Part shown: piece by piece, positions 22,031 to 29,909 of the stretch
Layout of the letters: the number at the start of each line of letters is the position of its first letter
Position numbering within the stretch: position 1 is the stretch's first letter
Origin: Candidatus Brocadiaceae bacterium
GTDB taxonomy: Bacteria > Planctomycetota > Brocadiia > Brocadiales > Brocadiaceae
Length of the DNA: 33,497 nucleotides
Direction of reading: 5' to 3'
NCBI GenBank assembly: GCA_015661205.1
Contig: JACVXV010000036.1
Coordinates: 1 to 33,497 of the forward strand
Notes under the pieces: model-generated
Database searches by the model: none
Seen by the model: only the letters and a program-made list of their open reading frames with translations
Told to the model about the DNA's origin: nothing
Made by a program: the position numbers and the translations under genes

Positions 22031-22280
22031 CGTCCCGTAGGGACAAAATATCGGTAGAAAATTAACCGTATACAAACACAAATGTCGTAGGCATGATATA
22101 GGTAAAATTCAATTTTGAAGAATTGCATTTTATGTCCTGCATTTTCAGCAAAAATATTTTTTGTGAAGCTTCATATTCCGCTTTGTATAAGGCTTTGGGG
22201 TAAATTTTAACGCTGTCCGACTTTTAGCGAACTAACACGGATTCTCTGTTTGTCTTCTACCGATATTTCGTTCCTAACGG
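22031..22280. mobile_element. MITE-like segment bounded by inverted repeats
   Basis: Left end CCCGTAGGGACAAAATATCG then GTAGAA (22034-22059). The right end read in reverse complement is CCGTTAGGAACGAAATATCG then GTAGAA (22254-22279). The ends match over about 26 bases, including 15 continuous bases (AAATATCGGTAGAA with one flanking base). There is no coding sequence between them. I cannot confirm a target-site duplication. Confidence 0.45.
22147..22231. repeat. 85-base dispersed repeat, copy 1
   Basis: It begins AGCAAAAATATTTTTTGTGA and ends CTTTTAGCGAA. A second copy at 28942-29025 differs at about five positions. Both lie upstream of minus-strand genes (cobO, ubiX) in the same relative orientation. 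Confidence 0.8.
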
Positions 22281-22316
22281 AACTAGCGCTTAATTGCAAT
22301 AATAAACAACAGGCAC

Positions 22317-22353
22317 GTAGGTTGGGTTGAGTAAAGCGAAACCCAACTCCTAC
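22317..22353. repeat. GTAGGTTGGGTT hairpin repeat
   Basis: TTGGGTT pairs with AACCCAA and the outer GTAGG with CCTAC around a GAGTAAAGCG loop. A related sequence is part of the 92-base element at 26358-26449. Confidence 0.6.
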
Positions 22354-22424
22354 CTTCTGCTTATTTCTGCAACCGTATGATCAATAGAATGTTCTGAAAA
22401 AAGTCCATATAAGGCTATCAACGG

Positions 22425-22640
22425 GTAACAGAAATAGCTCGCTTCTCTGGAATTTATGTTGGCATTGACTGGGCTGATGATCATCATGATATCCATATTA
22501 CTGATGACTCAGCAAAAATACTCGAACAATTCCGGATAGACCACACCTGCGAAGGGTTTGCCACGCTTCATTCAAACATTGCAAACCATCAGACGTTACC
22601 CAGCCTCGTTTTGGTTGCCATCGAAAATGACACAACCGGG
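22425..22640 (+). pseudogene. IS110-family transposase, N-terminal fragment
   Basis: The plus-strand frame from about 22425 reads VTEIARFSGIYVGIDWADDH then HDIHITDDSAKILEQFRIDH, and later VLVAIENDTTG. The YVGIDWAD motif with its first catalytic Asp, followed about 50 residues later by the Glu of VAIE, is the start of an IS110/IS1111 DEDD transposase. Only about 70 of the usual 330-400 residues remain. A stop (TAA) lies just upstream in frame and no start codon is evident. The frame runs directly into antisense sequence of the HD gene, so the element broke at about 22640. Confidence 0.7.
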
Positions 22641-22643
22641 TCA

Positions 22644-23312
22644 CTACGACGATCCGTTTACGTCCACCTCCAACATGCAACCCAGGAGTTTTGCGGAGCG
22701 GCGGCATGCGACCATGCGGGCGGTAAATATCTCGAAATATTCCACGATGTCGGAAATCGTTCTATCGATATCGAGTTTCAGGGTGATTACCTTTCTTTGG
22801 GCGTCCATGTGAAGCTCTGACTTTGTCACCGCGTAGTTGACGCGGTCGTGAATGTCAAATGCAATCTCTTTTGTGGTGCGCACCCGCGAGCGATGGACGT
22901 CCGACTTGTCCGCCAGGACAAGCGCTGCCGCTACCGGGCTTACCACGTCGCAGGCGCCTTCATCATGGTTCCCAATCGCGCTCATGATCGTAACGCGGTC
23001 TTCCACCGGCATCCCCATCTCCTTTAAAAATTGTCCCGCCAGGCAAGCGCCTGCGGTAGGATGTGTATGCCGGCTGATCACGTTACCGACGTCGTGGATG
23101 TATCCGGCAATGGCGGCAAGTTCACAAGTGTGTGCATCATATCCAAGCGTCTGGAGCATTTTGCGCGCATTTTTCGACACGTAATTCGCGTGCCGCTCCC
23201 CATGTTCCGTATAGCCTACTACGCCCAGAAATTCGTTCGCTTTTCTAATGTACACCATGACGTCCGGGTGGTTTTTAACCTGTTCCAGGGTGATCACTTT
23301 GTTTTTTTCCAT
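22644..23312 (-). CDS. HD-domain phosphohydrolase
   Basis: A 222-residue HD-superfamily protein. The metal ligands are H41, H73-D74 (YIHDVGN) and D135 (LADKSDVH), with further histidines at H82/H84 and H116 that are common in this group. It probably hydrolyses a nucleotide or phosphate ester; the substrate is unknown. It starts inside the end of cysS (19-base overlap) and should be the third gene of the gltX-cysS-HD transcript. The C-terminus (EVDVNGSS) ends at the junction with a transposase fragment, so the last few residues may have been replaced. The catalytic domain is intact. Confidence 0.85.
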   Translation of the reverse strand: MEKNKVITLEQVKNHPDVMVYIRKANEFLGVVGYTEHGERHANYVSKNARKMLQTLGYDAHTCELAAIAGYIHDVGNVISRHTHPTAGACLAGQFLKEMGMPVEDRVTIMSAIGNHDEGACDVVSPVAAALVLADKSDVHRSRVRTTKEIAFDIHDRVNYAVTKSELHMDAQRKVITLKLDIDRTISDIVEYFEIFTARMVACRRSAKLLGCMLEVDVNGSS

Positions 23313-24754
23313 GTTGTGCCGTCCGGTCTGTCGTCAAGGACAAAGCCTATTTCCAGGAGTTTATTGCGAATAAAGTCCGACAACTGCCATTGTTTCGCCT
23401 TGCGCAGTTCGGTGCGGGTATTGATGACCACGTTCATAACGTTTCCCAACGCGTCTGACTCTTCCTTTTGCCGGGATTCAAAGGCCTTTGGTATGATGCC
23501 GAGGATGTCGCCGCCCAGTTGCCGGTAAAAGGTATCAATATCCTCCAGGCATTTCCTACCAACCTCTTGTCCGTCGCTTAGCAGGGAATTGACGTCTTTT
23601 GACAGGTCAAACAGCACGGCGATAGCGCCGGAGGTGTTAAAATCCTCATCCATTGCCTCCAGAAATGCCTTTTTGTATTGCGCTAGTTTTTCAATGATAT
23701 GGGGAGGAGTCTCACCGTCCTTTGCATTGTTTAGCCGTTCTCTCAGGAGTTCAACGGCATTGTGCAGCCGTTCCAGCCCCTTATCCGCCGCGTCCAGCGC
23801 TTCATTGCTGAAATCAAGGGGACTGCGATAGTGTGTGGTAAGGATAAAAAACCGTATGGTTGTGGGGTGATATTTTCTAAAGGCGTCCTTCAGGGTGACG
23901 AAGTTGCCCAGCGACTTCCCCATTTTTTGGCCGTTTACGGTAACCATGTTGTTGTGAAGCCAGTATCGCACAAAGGCTTGTTTATTGGCGGCCTCGCTCT
24001 GGGCGATCTCACACTCATGATGAGGGAAGATGTTTTCCAGCCCGCCTCCGTGAATGTCCAACGTCTGCCCCAGGTATTTCATCGACATGGCGGAGCATTC
24101 GAGATGCCAGCCGGGGAAGCCATCTCCCCACGGACTTCTCCACCGCATGATGTGTCCGGCCTCCGCTTTTTTCCAGAGTGCAAAGTCAGAAGGATTTCGT
24201 TTTTCGGGATTAATTTCCACACGCGCGCCCGCCTCAAGCTCTTCCTGTTTTCTTCCGGAAAGTTTTCCGTATTCCTTGTACTTCTGCACGTCAAAGTAGA
24301 CAGAGCCTTTCGAGGGGTATGCAAAACCCTCGCTGACCAATTTCTCCACGAGTTCAATTTGTTCCGGGATGTGTGCCGTTGCGCGGGGTGATATATCAGG
24401 CCTTACGTTGTTCAACGCGTCCATGTCTTCAAAGTAGCTGCGCGTATAAATCTCAACGAGTTCCGCCGGTTCAAGGCGTTCTCTTTGGGCGCGTTTGAGG
24501 ATTTTATCTTCACCGGCATCCGCGTTGTCCGTTAAATGCCCGACGTCCGTGATGTTCTGGACGTAACGCACCTTATAGCCCAGATACCGTAGGTAGCGAA
24601 CGATTACGTCGAAGCTGACGTAGCTTTTGGCGTGTCCGATATGGGGGTGGTCGTACACCGTGGGGCCGCACACGTACATACTAACAAAGCCCTCGTGTAA
24701 AGGCGTAAAGACCTCCTTTTTTTTAGTCAGGGAATTATAGAGTTTTAATGTCAT
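23294..24754 (-). CDS. cysS: Cysteinyl-tRNA synthetase
   Basis: A 486-residue class I synthetase that charges tRNA-Cys. I chose the ATG at 24754 (MTLKLYNSLTKKKE), which matches the family N-terminus; the frame extends 17 codons upstream without similarity. Zinc ligands include C29 (YVCGPTVYD), C220 (WHLECSAMS) and the PHHECE stretch at 244-249. HIGH is at residues 38-41 and the KMSKS loop is KMGKS at 277-281, a common variant. The start overlaps the end of gltX by 20 bases and the end overlaps the HD gene, so the three genes form a tight operon. Confidence 0.96.
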   Translation of the reverse strand: MTLKLYNSLTKKKEVFTPLHEGFVSMYVCGPTVYDHPHIGHAKSYVSFDVIVRYLRYLGYKVRYVQNITDVGHLTDNADAGEDKILKRAQRERLEPAELVEIYTRSYFEDMDALNNVRPDISPRATAHIPEQIELVEKLVSEGFAYPSKGSVYFDVQKYKEYGKLSGRKQEELEAGARVEINPEKRNPSDFALWKKAEAGHIMRWRSPWGDGFPGWHLECSAMSMKYLGQTLDIHGGGLENIFPHHECEIAQSEAANKQAFVRYWLHNNMVTVNGQKMGKSLGNFVTLKDAFRKYHPTTIRFFILTTHYRSPLDFSNEALDAADKGLERLHNAVELLRERLNNAKDGETPPHIIEKLAQYKKAFLEAMDEDFNTSGAIAVLFDLSKDVNSLLSDGQEVGRKCLEDIDTFYRQLGGDILGIIPKAFESRQKEESDALGNVMNVVINTRTELRKAKQWQLSDFIRNKLLEIGFVLDDRPDGTTWKKTK

Positions 24755-26198
24755 AGTGTTCTTTCTTAAAAAATTGTTCAATCCTTTTCCTGCAACCGCC
24801 GACACCCAGGATGTTGGCGATGCTGTACAGCTCCGGCCCGTGTTCTCTGCCGGTCAGGGCGATACGGATGGGCATATACAGCCCTTTGCCGCCCACCTTT
24901 GTTTCTTTTTGTACGGACTTCAGCATCTCCTTGAAAATATCAGGGGATACGGAATCCAGCTTTTGCAGCTTCGCATAAAAGGCTTCAAGGATGGATTGGC
25001 ATGTCTCTGAGGATAAAAATTTTATGTGGTCTTCACTGACAACCGCGTCCTTGAAAAAGATATCCGTTTCCTGAACTATTTGGGACATGCAGGCCATGTT
25101 GCCCTTTACTGCATCCACAATAGATTTTACACGGTTCCGGTCAATGTTGCCATGGTCAGGAGAAACAAAACCTGCTGCCTGGAGATACGGTATTGCCAGG
25201 TCTGCAAGCCTTTCAATATCGGCCTCCCGCATATATTGACCGCTTATCCAGTCCAATTTCTGCTGGTCGAATATGGCGGACGACTTGCTCATGGAGCTTA
25301 TATCAAAGGTGTCAACAACCTCATCCACATTGAATTTCTCTTTTTTGTCCTTTGGCGCCCACCCCAGCAGCATCATGTAATTTAACAAAGCCTCCGGCAG
25401 ATAGCCCATCTTGCGATACTCGGAAATTGAGGATGCGCCGTGCCGTTTGCTCAACAAACTCCGGTCTGCGCCCATCGTGAGCGATAGATGGGCAAATTGC
25501 GGCGGTTTCTGCTTCAAGGCATGGAAAAGCAACAGGTGGCACGGGGTGTTTGATAAATGGTCTTCCCCACGAATAACGTGCGTAATGTCCATCAAGGTGT
25601 CGTCCACGGCAACGGCCAGATGAAAGGATGGCGTGGCATCCGACCGCATAATGACAAAATCTCCCGCCAGGCTCATGTCGAACCGGCAAGTACCCCGTAT
25701 TAAGTCTTCAAATACAATCTGCTCATCAGGCACCTTAAAACGAATGGTGTATGGCGATTGGGATGCTTCGAAGGCCTGTATTTGTTTGTCCGTTAATGCC
25801 CGGCAGCGGTTGTCATACCGGGGCGGTTTGCCTGATAGCCGGGCGATTTGCCTGCGTTCTTCCAGTGCTTCCGGGGTGCAGTAACACCGGTACGCCAGCC
25901 CGTCTGTGATAAATTTCTTACAAACGTCGTGGTAAATATGCATCCGCTCTGATTGGAGATAAGGGGCATAACTGCCGCCAACATCGGGACCTTCCTGCCA
26001 GGAAAGGCCGAGCCAGCGCAAGTCTTCGATGAGTTGGGTTGTGTATCTTTTTTCGGAGCGTGCGACGTCGGTGTCTTCAATTCTCAAGACAAAGACGCCG
26101 TTATGCCGTTTTGCGAAAAGCCAGTTGAAAACGGCCATACGCGCATTGCCGATATGTAAAAGACCCGTTGGGGAAGGCGCAAAGCGAACACGTATCAT
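24735..26198 (-). CDS. gltX: Glutamyl-tRNA synthetase
   Basis: A 487-residue class I synthetase. The start was placed at the ATG at 26198 because MIRVRFAPSPTGLLHIGNAR is the normal N-terminus; an ATG at 26222 would add eight residues. Neither has a clear ribosome-binding site. The HIGH motif is HIGN (15-18) and the KMSKS-type loop is LLSKRHG (248-254). A CYC motif near residue 105 (YRCYCTPEALEERR) is typical of the zinc-containing subgroup. GltX charges tRNA-Glu; whether it also mischarges tRNA-Gln cannot be judged here. It is the first gene of the gltX-cysS-HD operon. Confidence 0.95.
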   Translation of the reverse strand: MIRVRFAPSPTGLLHIGNARMAVFNWLFAKRHNGVFVLRIEDTDVARSEKRYTTQLIEDLRWLGLSWQEGPDVGGSYAPYLQSERMHIYHDVCKKFITDGLAYRCYCTPEALEERRQIARLSGKPPRYDNRCRALTDKQIQAFEASQSPYTIRFKVPDEQIVFEDLIRGTCRFDMSLAGDFVIMRSDATPSFHLAVAVDDTLMDITHVIRGEDHLSNTPCHLLLFHALKQKPPQFAHLSLTMGADRSLLSKRHGASSISEYRKMGYLPEALLNYMMLLGWAPKDKKEKFNVDEVVDTFDISSMSKSSAIFDQQKLDWISGQYMREADIERLADLAIPYLQAAGFVSPDHGNIDRNRVKSIVDAVKGNMACMSQIVQETDIFFKDAVVSEDHIKFLSSETCQSILEAFYAKLQKLDSVSPDIFKEMLKSVQKETKVGGKGLYMPIRIALTGREHGPELYSIANILGVGGCRKRIEQFFKKEHYDIKTL

Positions 26199-26357
26199 GG
26201 GATTAGCAGGGCAAGACCTCATATTGATAAAAAACGTTTGAAACCACAGATTTCACAGATTACACAGATTTTTCGGCAGGTTCAGGCTTGTAGCCTGAAC
26301 CGGAACGTTTGGGATTGTACGACATTTTGAAAATGTTTATGGCTATTGGGGAGTTCT

Positions 26358-26449
26358 GTAGGGTTTCGCATTACTCAACCCAACCTATACAACTAATGGG
26401 TGTATTTACTTTTCCTGTCTTGAAGGTAGAAAAATACAAGAAACCCTAC
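26358..26449. mobile_element. 92-base element with 10-base inverted ends
   Basis: GTAGGGTTTC (26358-26367) and GAAACCCTAC (26440-26449) are perfect inverted repeats. The left part resembles the hairpin at 22317-22353. It is non-coding and its right end supplies the stop codon of the nucleotidyltransferase fragment. I see no clear target-site duplication. Confidence 0.5.
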
Positions 26450-26598
26450 TCCTGTGAGCCAAATAGAATAATTTTCTTTACGTGGTATCCCAGTTCCTTT
26501 CTAACATTATCTGCGAAATCTTGGGATATCTTGTCTACCTGCTTCCTTTTTGCACCGCTCCGGACTTTATGCTTATTAGCGAATTGTGTTTTTTCCAT
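26446..26598 (-). pseudogene. Truncated MNT-type nucleotidyltransferase
   Basis: The minus-strand ATG at 26598 opens a 50-codon frame: MEKTQFANKHKVRSGAKRKQ, then a stretch ending VRKELGYHVKKIILFGSQE. The last part is the beginning of the NTP_transf_2 fold (LFGS followed normally by RARGD). The frame stops at a TAG lying inside the inverted end of a 92-base element, exactly where the catalytic GSx-R/D motif should continue. The remainder is not found downstream. Such proteins are usually the antitoxin or nucleotidyltransferase half of a HEPN-MNT pair; no partner is visible here. Confidence 0.6.
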
Positions 26599-26892
26599 AA
26601 TTTTGTTCTCTGGTTGGTTCAGGTTTGCAGCCTAAACCCCACGTTTTATACGGTTGATTACGCCATCACCCACATAGGGCGCTATTATCCCAATAAATTC
26701 ACTATGGAAAACCTTTTGAAGTTCTTGTCGAGGGCTTAGCGGTATTATTTTATCAAACACGGGATTCAGGTTGCAAACCTGAACCCGCTCGCGGCTTGAA
26801 CCCGCCAAATATTTTGGTCTTTTGCATACACACGCGATTATTGCACCCCCATTTACGTTCCAAAGGCAAGGCTGAAGCCTTGCCCTACGTGC

Positions 26893-27966
26893 TTAGTGGC
26901 CGGTCCAGAGGTACATGGGTTTGCTATTGTCCTGTTCATGAAATTGGGGGATATCCAGCTTGATCGTGCTTTTCCGGGCAATAACGCCGGTAATTATGCC
27001 CAATAGGTCGGCTAACCCATAAGGCCTTTCGTATCGAACGATGCTTGCCGTGGTCAGCCCCGCCATCTTTTTTGTCACCTCAATGGCGTCTTCCAGGTAG
27101 CCTAATTGATCGACCAGCCCGTTCGCCAGCGCCTGCTTTCCCGTGTATACCCTGCCATCGGCAATCTTTTTAACCGCCTCTACGTCCATGTTTCTTCCGG
27201 TAGATACCACCGTTACAAACTGCATGTACATTTCATCAATGATGTTTTTCAATATCGCAGTTTCTTCCGGGGTCATCTGTTTCAGCGGAGAACCGATGTC
27301 TTTCATATTGCCGGAGGTAATAGAATTATCCACAATGCCATAGCGGTTAATAAGTCCGGCCACGTTTATCAGCGGCATAATTACCCCGATACTCCCCGTT
27401 ATGGTGGTTGGATGCGCAACAATGGCGTCTGCGGCTGAAGCGATATAATATCCGCCGGAGGCCGCAACGTCCTGCATATAGACAACCACCTTTTTCTTGG
27501 TGGCCGTTTTAAATTTTATAACATTATTATAGATGATGTCGCTGGCTGTAATGCCGCCGCCCGGGCTGTCTATTTCAAGGAGAATTGCTTTTACATGGGT
27601 ATCCTTCCCGGCATGCTTGAGATGCTGCTCTACCACATCAACAATGCTGGGCTTTTCCATAAGCAACCCCTCGGCAGATTCGCTGGTCAATACACCCTTA
27701 ATGGATATTATGGCAACCTTGTCATCTCCGCTGCCCTCAATGACCCTTTCGGTAATTGGTGTTTCTTCAACGGCATCAGCGCCCGCTGTGACCGCTTTAT
27801 GCAGCATGAGCGAGCCGACAAAGAGGGTGAACAGCAAGACGGAACACAAGAAAAAGAAGATGGATAATCCCACGGCGACCCAAAAACCGGCGCCCCTCTT
27901 CTTTTTGATATACACAAATGGCCCTTCCATCGTTGGTGGAACGGGGTTATATGGCGTTTCTGTCAT
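26893..27966 (-). CDS. sppA: Signal peptide peptidase SppA
   Basis: A 357-residue membrane-anchored serine protease that degrades cleaved signal peptides and other membrane fragments. I chose the ATG at 27966: it has AAGGAAGGAA upstream and overlaps the mazG stop as ATGA. Residues about 28-55 are a single membrane helix after a basic KKKR stretch. The protease domain has the SPGGG motif (134-138), the catalytic Ser S170 (DVAASGGYYIAS) and the catalytic Lys K222 (SGNMKDIGSPLK). It is the short SppA form (one protease domain), as in Bacillus. It is the last gene of ubiX-mazG-sppA. Confidence 0.95.
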   Translation of the reverse strand: MTETPYNPVPPTMEGPFVYIKKKRGAGFWVAVGLSIFFFLCSVLLFTLFVGSLMLHKAVTAGADAVEETPITERVIEGSGDDKVAIISIKGVLTSESAEGLLMEKPSIVDVVEQHLKHAGKDTHVKAILLEIDSPGGGITASDIIYNNVIKFKTATKKKVVVYMQDVAASGGYYIASAADAIVAHPTTITGSIGVIMPLINVAGLINRYGIVDNSITSGNMKDIGSPLKQMTPEETAILKNIIDEMYMQFVTVVSTGRNMDVEAVKKIADGRVYTGKQALANGLVDQLGYLEDAIEVTKKMAGLTTASIVRYERPYGLADLLGIITGVIARKSTIKLDIPQFHEQDNSKPMYLWTGH

Positions 27967-28265
27967 AATGAGTTTCCTTCCTTTTCTGCACATAGGCAGG
28001 GTATTTGTTTGCAGACGGGACAGCCTGCCGTATACTTACTAAGCGTTTCTTCCATCCTAATGCCCGACAAACTTGCCAGGGTAAAGAGCCAGGCAAGCAC
28101 GTCTGCAAATTCCTTTTTTAGCTCTTCCCGGTTATCTTCCCTCAAAGCGCGGGAAAGTTCACCAACCTCTTCGGTAAACCACATAAAGGTTTTTGCCAAA
28201 CCGCGCTTTGTGTCTTTTTCCAGGTACATCTCTTCAATAAGTTTTTGAAAGCCTTCAATGTCCAT
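27963..28265 (-). CDS. MazG-like nucleotide pyrophosphohydrolase with C-terminal Cys cluster
   Basis: A 100-residue all-helical MazG-type domain. Metal-binding acidic residues are visible as E32, E33 and E36 (TEEVGELSRAL) and E52 and D55 (EFADVLAWL). Such proteins hydrolyse (d)NTPs to monophosphates and pyrophosphate and may clean up aberrant nucleotides. After the domain there is an unusual tail, GCPVCKQIPCLC (81-92), with four cysteines that could bind a metal. It overlaps sppA by four bases and lies five bases after ubiX, so the three are one transcript. Confidence 0.85.
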   Translation of the reverse strand: MDIEGFQKLIEEMYLEKDTKRGLAKTFMWFTEEVGELSRALREDNREELKKEFADVLAWLFTLASLSGIRMEETLSKYTAGCPVCKQIPCLCAEKEGNSL

Positions 28266-28270
28266 AAGAT

Positions 28271-28885
28271 TTATTTGTTTTCGATACCAAGGAGTTCCGC
28301 ACTATGCCACTCGGGAACGAGGGTGTGCGGTATCCGCAACACGTCCAATATCTTTGCAACGACAAAATCAACTTGATCCTCTATAGCCTGGGGACGGTGG
28401 TAAAATCCCGGCATGGCGGGCAATATACAAGCCCCTGCCGATGACAGCCGTTGCATAGCCTCCAGGTGGATGGAGGACAACGGTGTTTCACGGGGAACAA
28501 CCACAAGGTCCCGCCGCTCTTTAATCGTAATGCCCGCAGCTCGTTGAATGAGATTGTTCGAAATGCCGGATGCAATGGAGCAGAGGGTGTTAGTGCTGCA
28601 CGGGACGATGACCATCGCCTTGATGGGGTATCTGCTGCTGGCAATCGTAGCGCCAATGTCGGAGTTCTGGTAATAGGTGATATTATCCGCAGAAAAACCC
28701 AGAAAGTCCCTGAAATTGGGCTGGTGGCGGTCTAAATCAACGAACAGCTCGTGCCTGATAACCAGAAACGCGGCGTCGGATATCGCCAGATGGATATTGT
28801 ATTCCCTCTTACAAAGAAAGCGCAACAGCCTTTGCGCATAAACTGCGCCGCTTGCGCCCGTGACGCCAACGATAATGCTTTCCAC
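28271..28885 (-). CDS. ubiX: Flavin prenyltransferase UbiX
   Basis: A 204-residue enzyme that makes prenylated FMN, the cofactor of UbiD-type decarboxylases. The FMN-binding GVTGASGAVYAQRLL is at the N-terminus, with PCSTNTLCSIASGISNNLIQ and VVPRETPLSSIHLEAM further on and MPGFYHRP near the end, all typical. The start is a GTG. I prefer 28885 because GGAG lies five bases before it; the GTG at 28891 directly abuts that site. No ubiD is present in the window. An 85-base dispersed repeat begins 57 bases upstream. Confidence 0.95.
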   Translation of the reverse strand: MESIIVGVTGASGAVYAQRLLRFLCKREYNIHLAISDAAFLVIRHELFVDLDRHQPNFRDFLGFSADNITYYQNSDIGATIASSRYPIKAMVIVPCSTNTLCSIASGISNNLIQRAAGITIKERRDLVVVPRETPLSSIHLEAMQRLSSAGACILPAMPGFYHRPQAIEDQVDFVVAKILDVLRIPHTLVPEWHSAELLGIENK

Positions 28886-28941
28886 ACACACTCCTATACG
28901 ACAAAACTTTAATCTCTTACCAATAATATTTTTACCTTTTT

Positions 28942-29025
28942 AGCAAAAATATTTTTTGTGAAGCTTCGTATTCCACTTTGTATAAGGCTTTGGGGCAAAT
29001 TTAACGCTGTCCAACTTTTAGCGAA
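28942..29025. repeat. 85-base dispersed repeat, copy 2
   Basis: AGCAAAAATATTTTTTGTGA to CTTTTAGCGAA; about five differences from the copy at 22147-22231. It lies 57 bases upstream of the ubiX start. Confidence 0.8.
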
Positions 29026-29322
29026 AAGTTTTTATACCCATAAGAGAAGTAATCACACAAAGGCACAAAGGCACAGAGGCACAAAGAATTACAAAAAAAA
29101 CGAGAAATGTTGACTAAAACCCAGTTAGGGCTAGTATATCAGTCAGTCTGTAGGGTGTCAATAACGTTTCCCCCCTTCATAACCTTAGTATAATACAGTA
29201 GTTAACGAACCTGTTTGCCGCAATATCAATCCCATATCCCGGCGCGGCATCAGACCGGCTAAGAACATTTGGAACCGGAGATTTCACCGATAGTAATAAT
29301 TGCACTGATGTCACGCTTACGC

Positions 29323-29351
29323 TTGACGTAGCCCCTTAATCTTAGTAATAT
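29323..29351 (+). promoter_or_regulatory. Promoter for DUF4416-ndk
   Basis: TTGACG (29323-29328) and TAATAT (29346-29351) are separated by 17 bases. The expected start site, about seven bases after the -10 box, falls at 29358, the first base of the DUF4416 GTG. Confidence 0.55.
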
Positions 29352-29357
29352 GCTATT

Positions 29358-29909
29358 GTGGGAAGTATTACTAAACCAAAACCGGTAAACTTGATAATCG
29401 GAACACTAACGAGCGTGCCAGAACTCCTTCAACGGATTGAAGAAGAGGTGGAAGGCCGTTTTGGCTGCATTGACCTCAAAAGCGCGGTACTTCCCTTCAC
29501 GTTTACTGATTATTATACTGAAGAAATGGGAAACGGCATTCAAAGGCGGTTTTATAGTTTGGAAAAGTTGATTATGCCCGACGAGATTGCCGGTATTAAG
29601 GCGCAGGCCAATGCCCTGGAGGTGTCCTTTGCCGCTTCACGGCAATACCCCGTGAAACGCCCCGTCAATATCGACCCCGGATATATCAATGAAAGCAGGC
29701 TGATACTGGCCTCCACGAAGGATTTCTCCCATCGCATTTATTTGCGTGACGGCATTTACGCCGAAGTGACGTTAAACTACCGGAAAGGCAGATACGAGAC
29801 GTTTCCCTGGACGTTTCCGGACTACAAGACTGCCGATTATCATGATTTCTTTCTTAAGGTAAGGGGCCTATACGTAGACAAACTAAAAAGGATAAAGGAC
29901 GAATTATAA
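29358..29909 (+). CDS. DUF4416 family protein
   Basis: A 183-residue protein of the DUF4416 family, which has no established function. The family features are visible: TKPKPVNLIIGTLTS at the N-terminus, FTFTDYYTEEMGNGIQRRFY in the middle, NIDPGYINESRLILASTKDF and a C-terminal GRYETFPWTFPDYKT. The start is a GTG at 29358 with no ribosome-binding site; the next in-frame Met (residue 57) is far inside the domain. Its TAA overlaps the ndk ATG (TAATG), so the two are translationally coupled. A role linked to nucleotide metabolism is suggested only by this neighbour. Confidence 0.88.
   Translation: MGSITKPKPVNLIIGTLTSVPELLQRIEEEVEGRFGCIDLKSAVLPFTFTDYYTEEMGNGIQRRFYSLEKLIMPDEIAGIKAQANALEVSFAASRQYPVKRPVNIDPGYINESRLILASTKDFSHRIYLRDGIYAEVTLNYRKGRYETFPWTFPDYKTADYHDFFLKVRGLYVDKLKRIKDEL

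Larger units (their letters stand above)
21919..22424. other. Repeat-filled spacer upstream of cobO
   Basis: No gene is supported here. The stretch contains a pair of inverted terminal copies of a CGGTAGAA-type sequence (22031-22060 and 22253-22280), an 85-base dispersed repeat between them (22147-22231), and a GTAGGTTGGGTT hairpin at 22317-22353. It runs into a transposase fragment at 22425. Confidence 0.7.
26199..26892. other. Repeat- and relic-filled spacer upstream of gltX
   Basis: It contains no intact gene. Hairpins of one general type (inverted CAGG-rich arms) lie at 26279-26301 (GGTTCAGGCT, TGT, AGCCTGAACC), 26616-26638, 26761-26786 and 26865-26884. The ACACAGATT repeat is at 26243-26272. 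Two relics are present: a truncated nucleotidyltransferase (26446-26598, minus) and a possible 30-residue protein fragment at about 26640-26739 (plus; YTVDYAITHIGRYYPNKFTM) of unknown origin. Confidence 0.65.
28886..29357. other. Spacer between divergent ubiX and DUF4416 genes
   Basis: No gene is supported. It contains copy 2 of the 85-base repeat (28942-29025), a short tandem CACAAAGGCACAAAGGCACA-type stretch (about 29054-29082) and, at its right end, a promoter for the DUF4416-ndk pair. I see nothing else recognisable in 29090-29320. Confidence 0.65.

Noticed and set aside
23762-24391. 209-codon plus-strand frame opposite cysS
   Set aside because: It is a shadow of cysS with no recognisable domain or start signal.
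26309-26739. Plus-strand open frames of 85-108 codons in the gltX-sppA spacer
   Set aside because: They cross hairpin repeats and the 92-base element, and one covers the nucleotidyltransferase relic on the other strand. Only a 30-residue tail near 26640-26739 looks at all protein-like.
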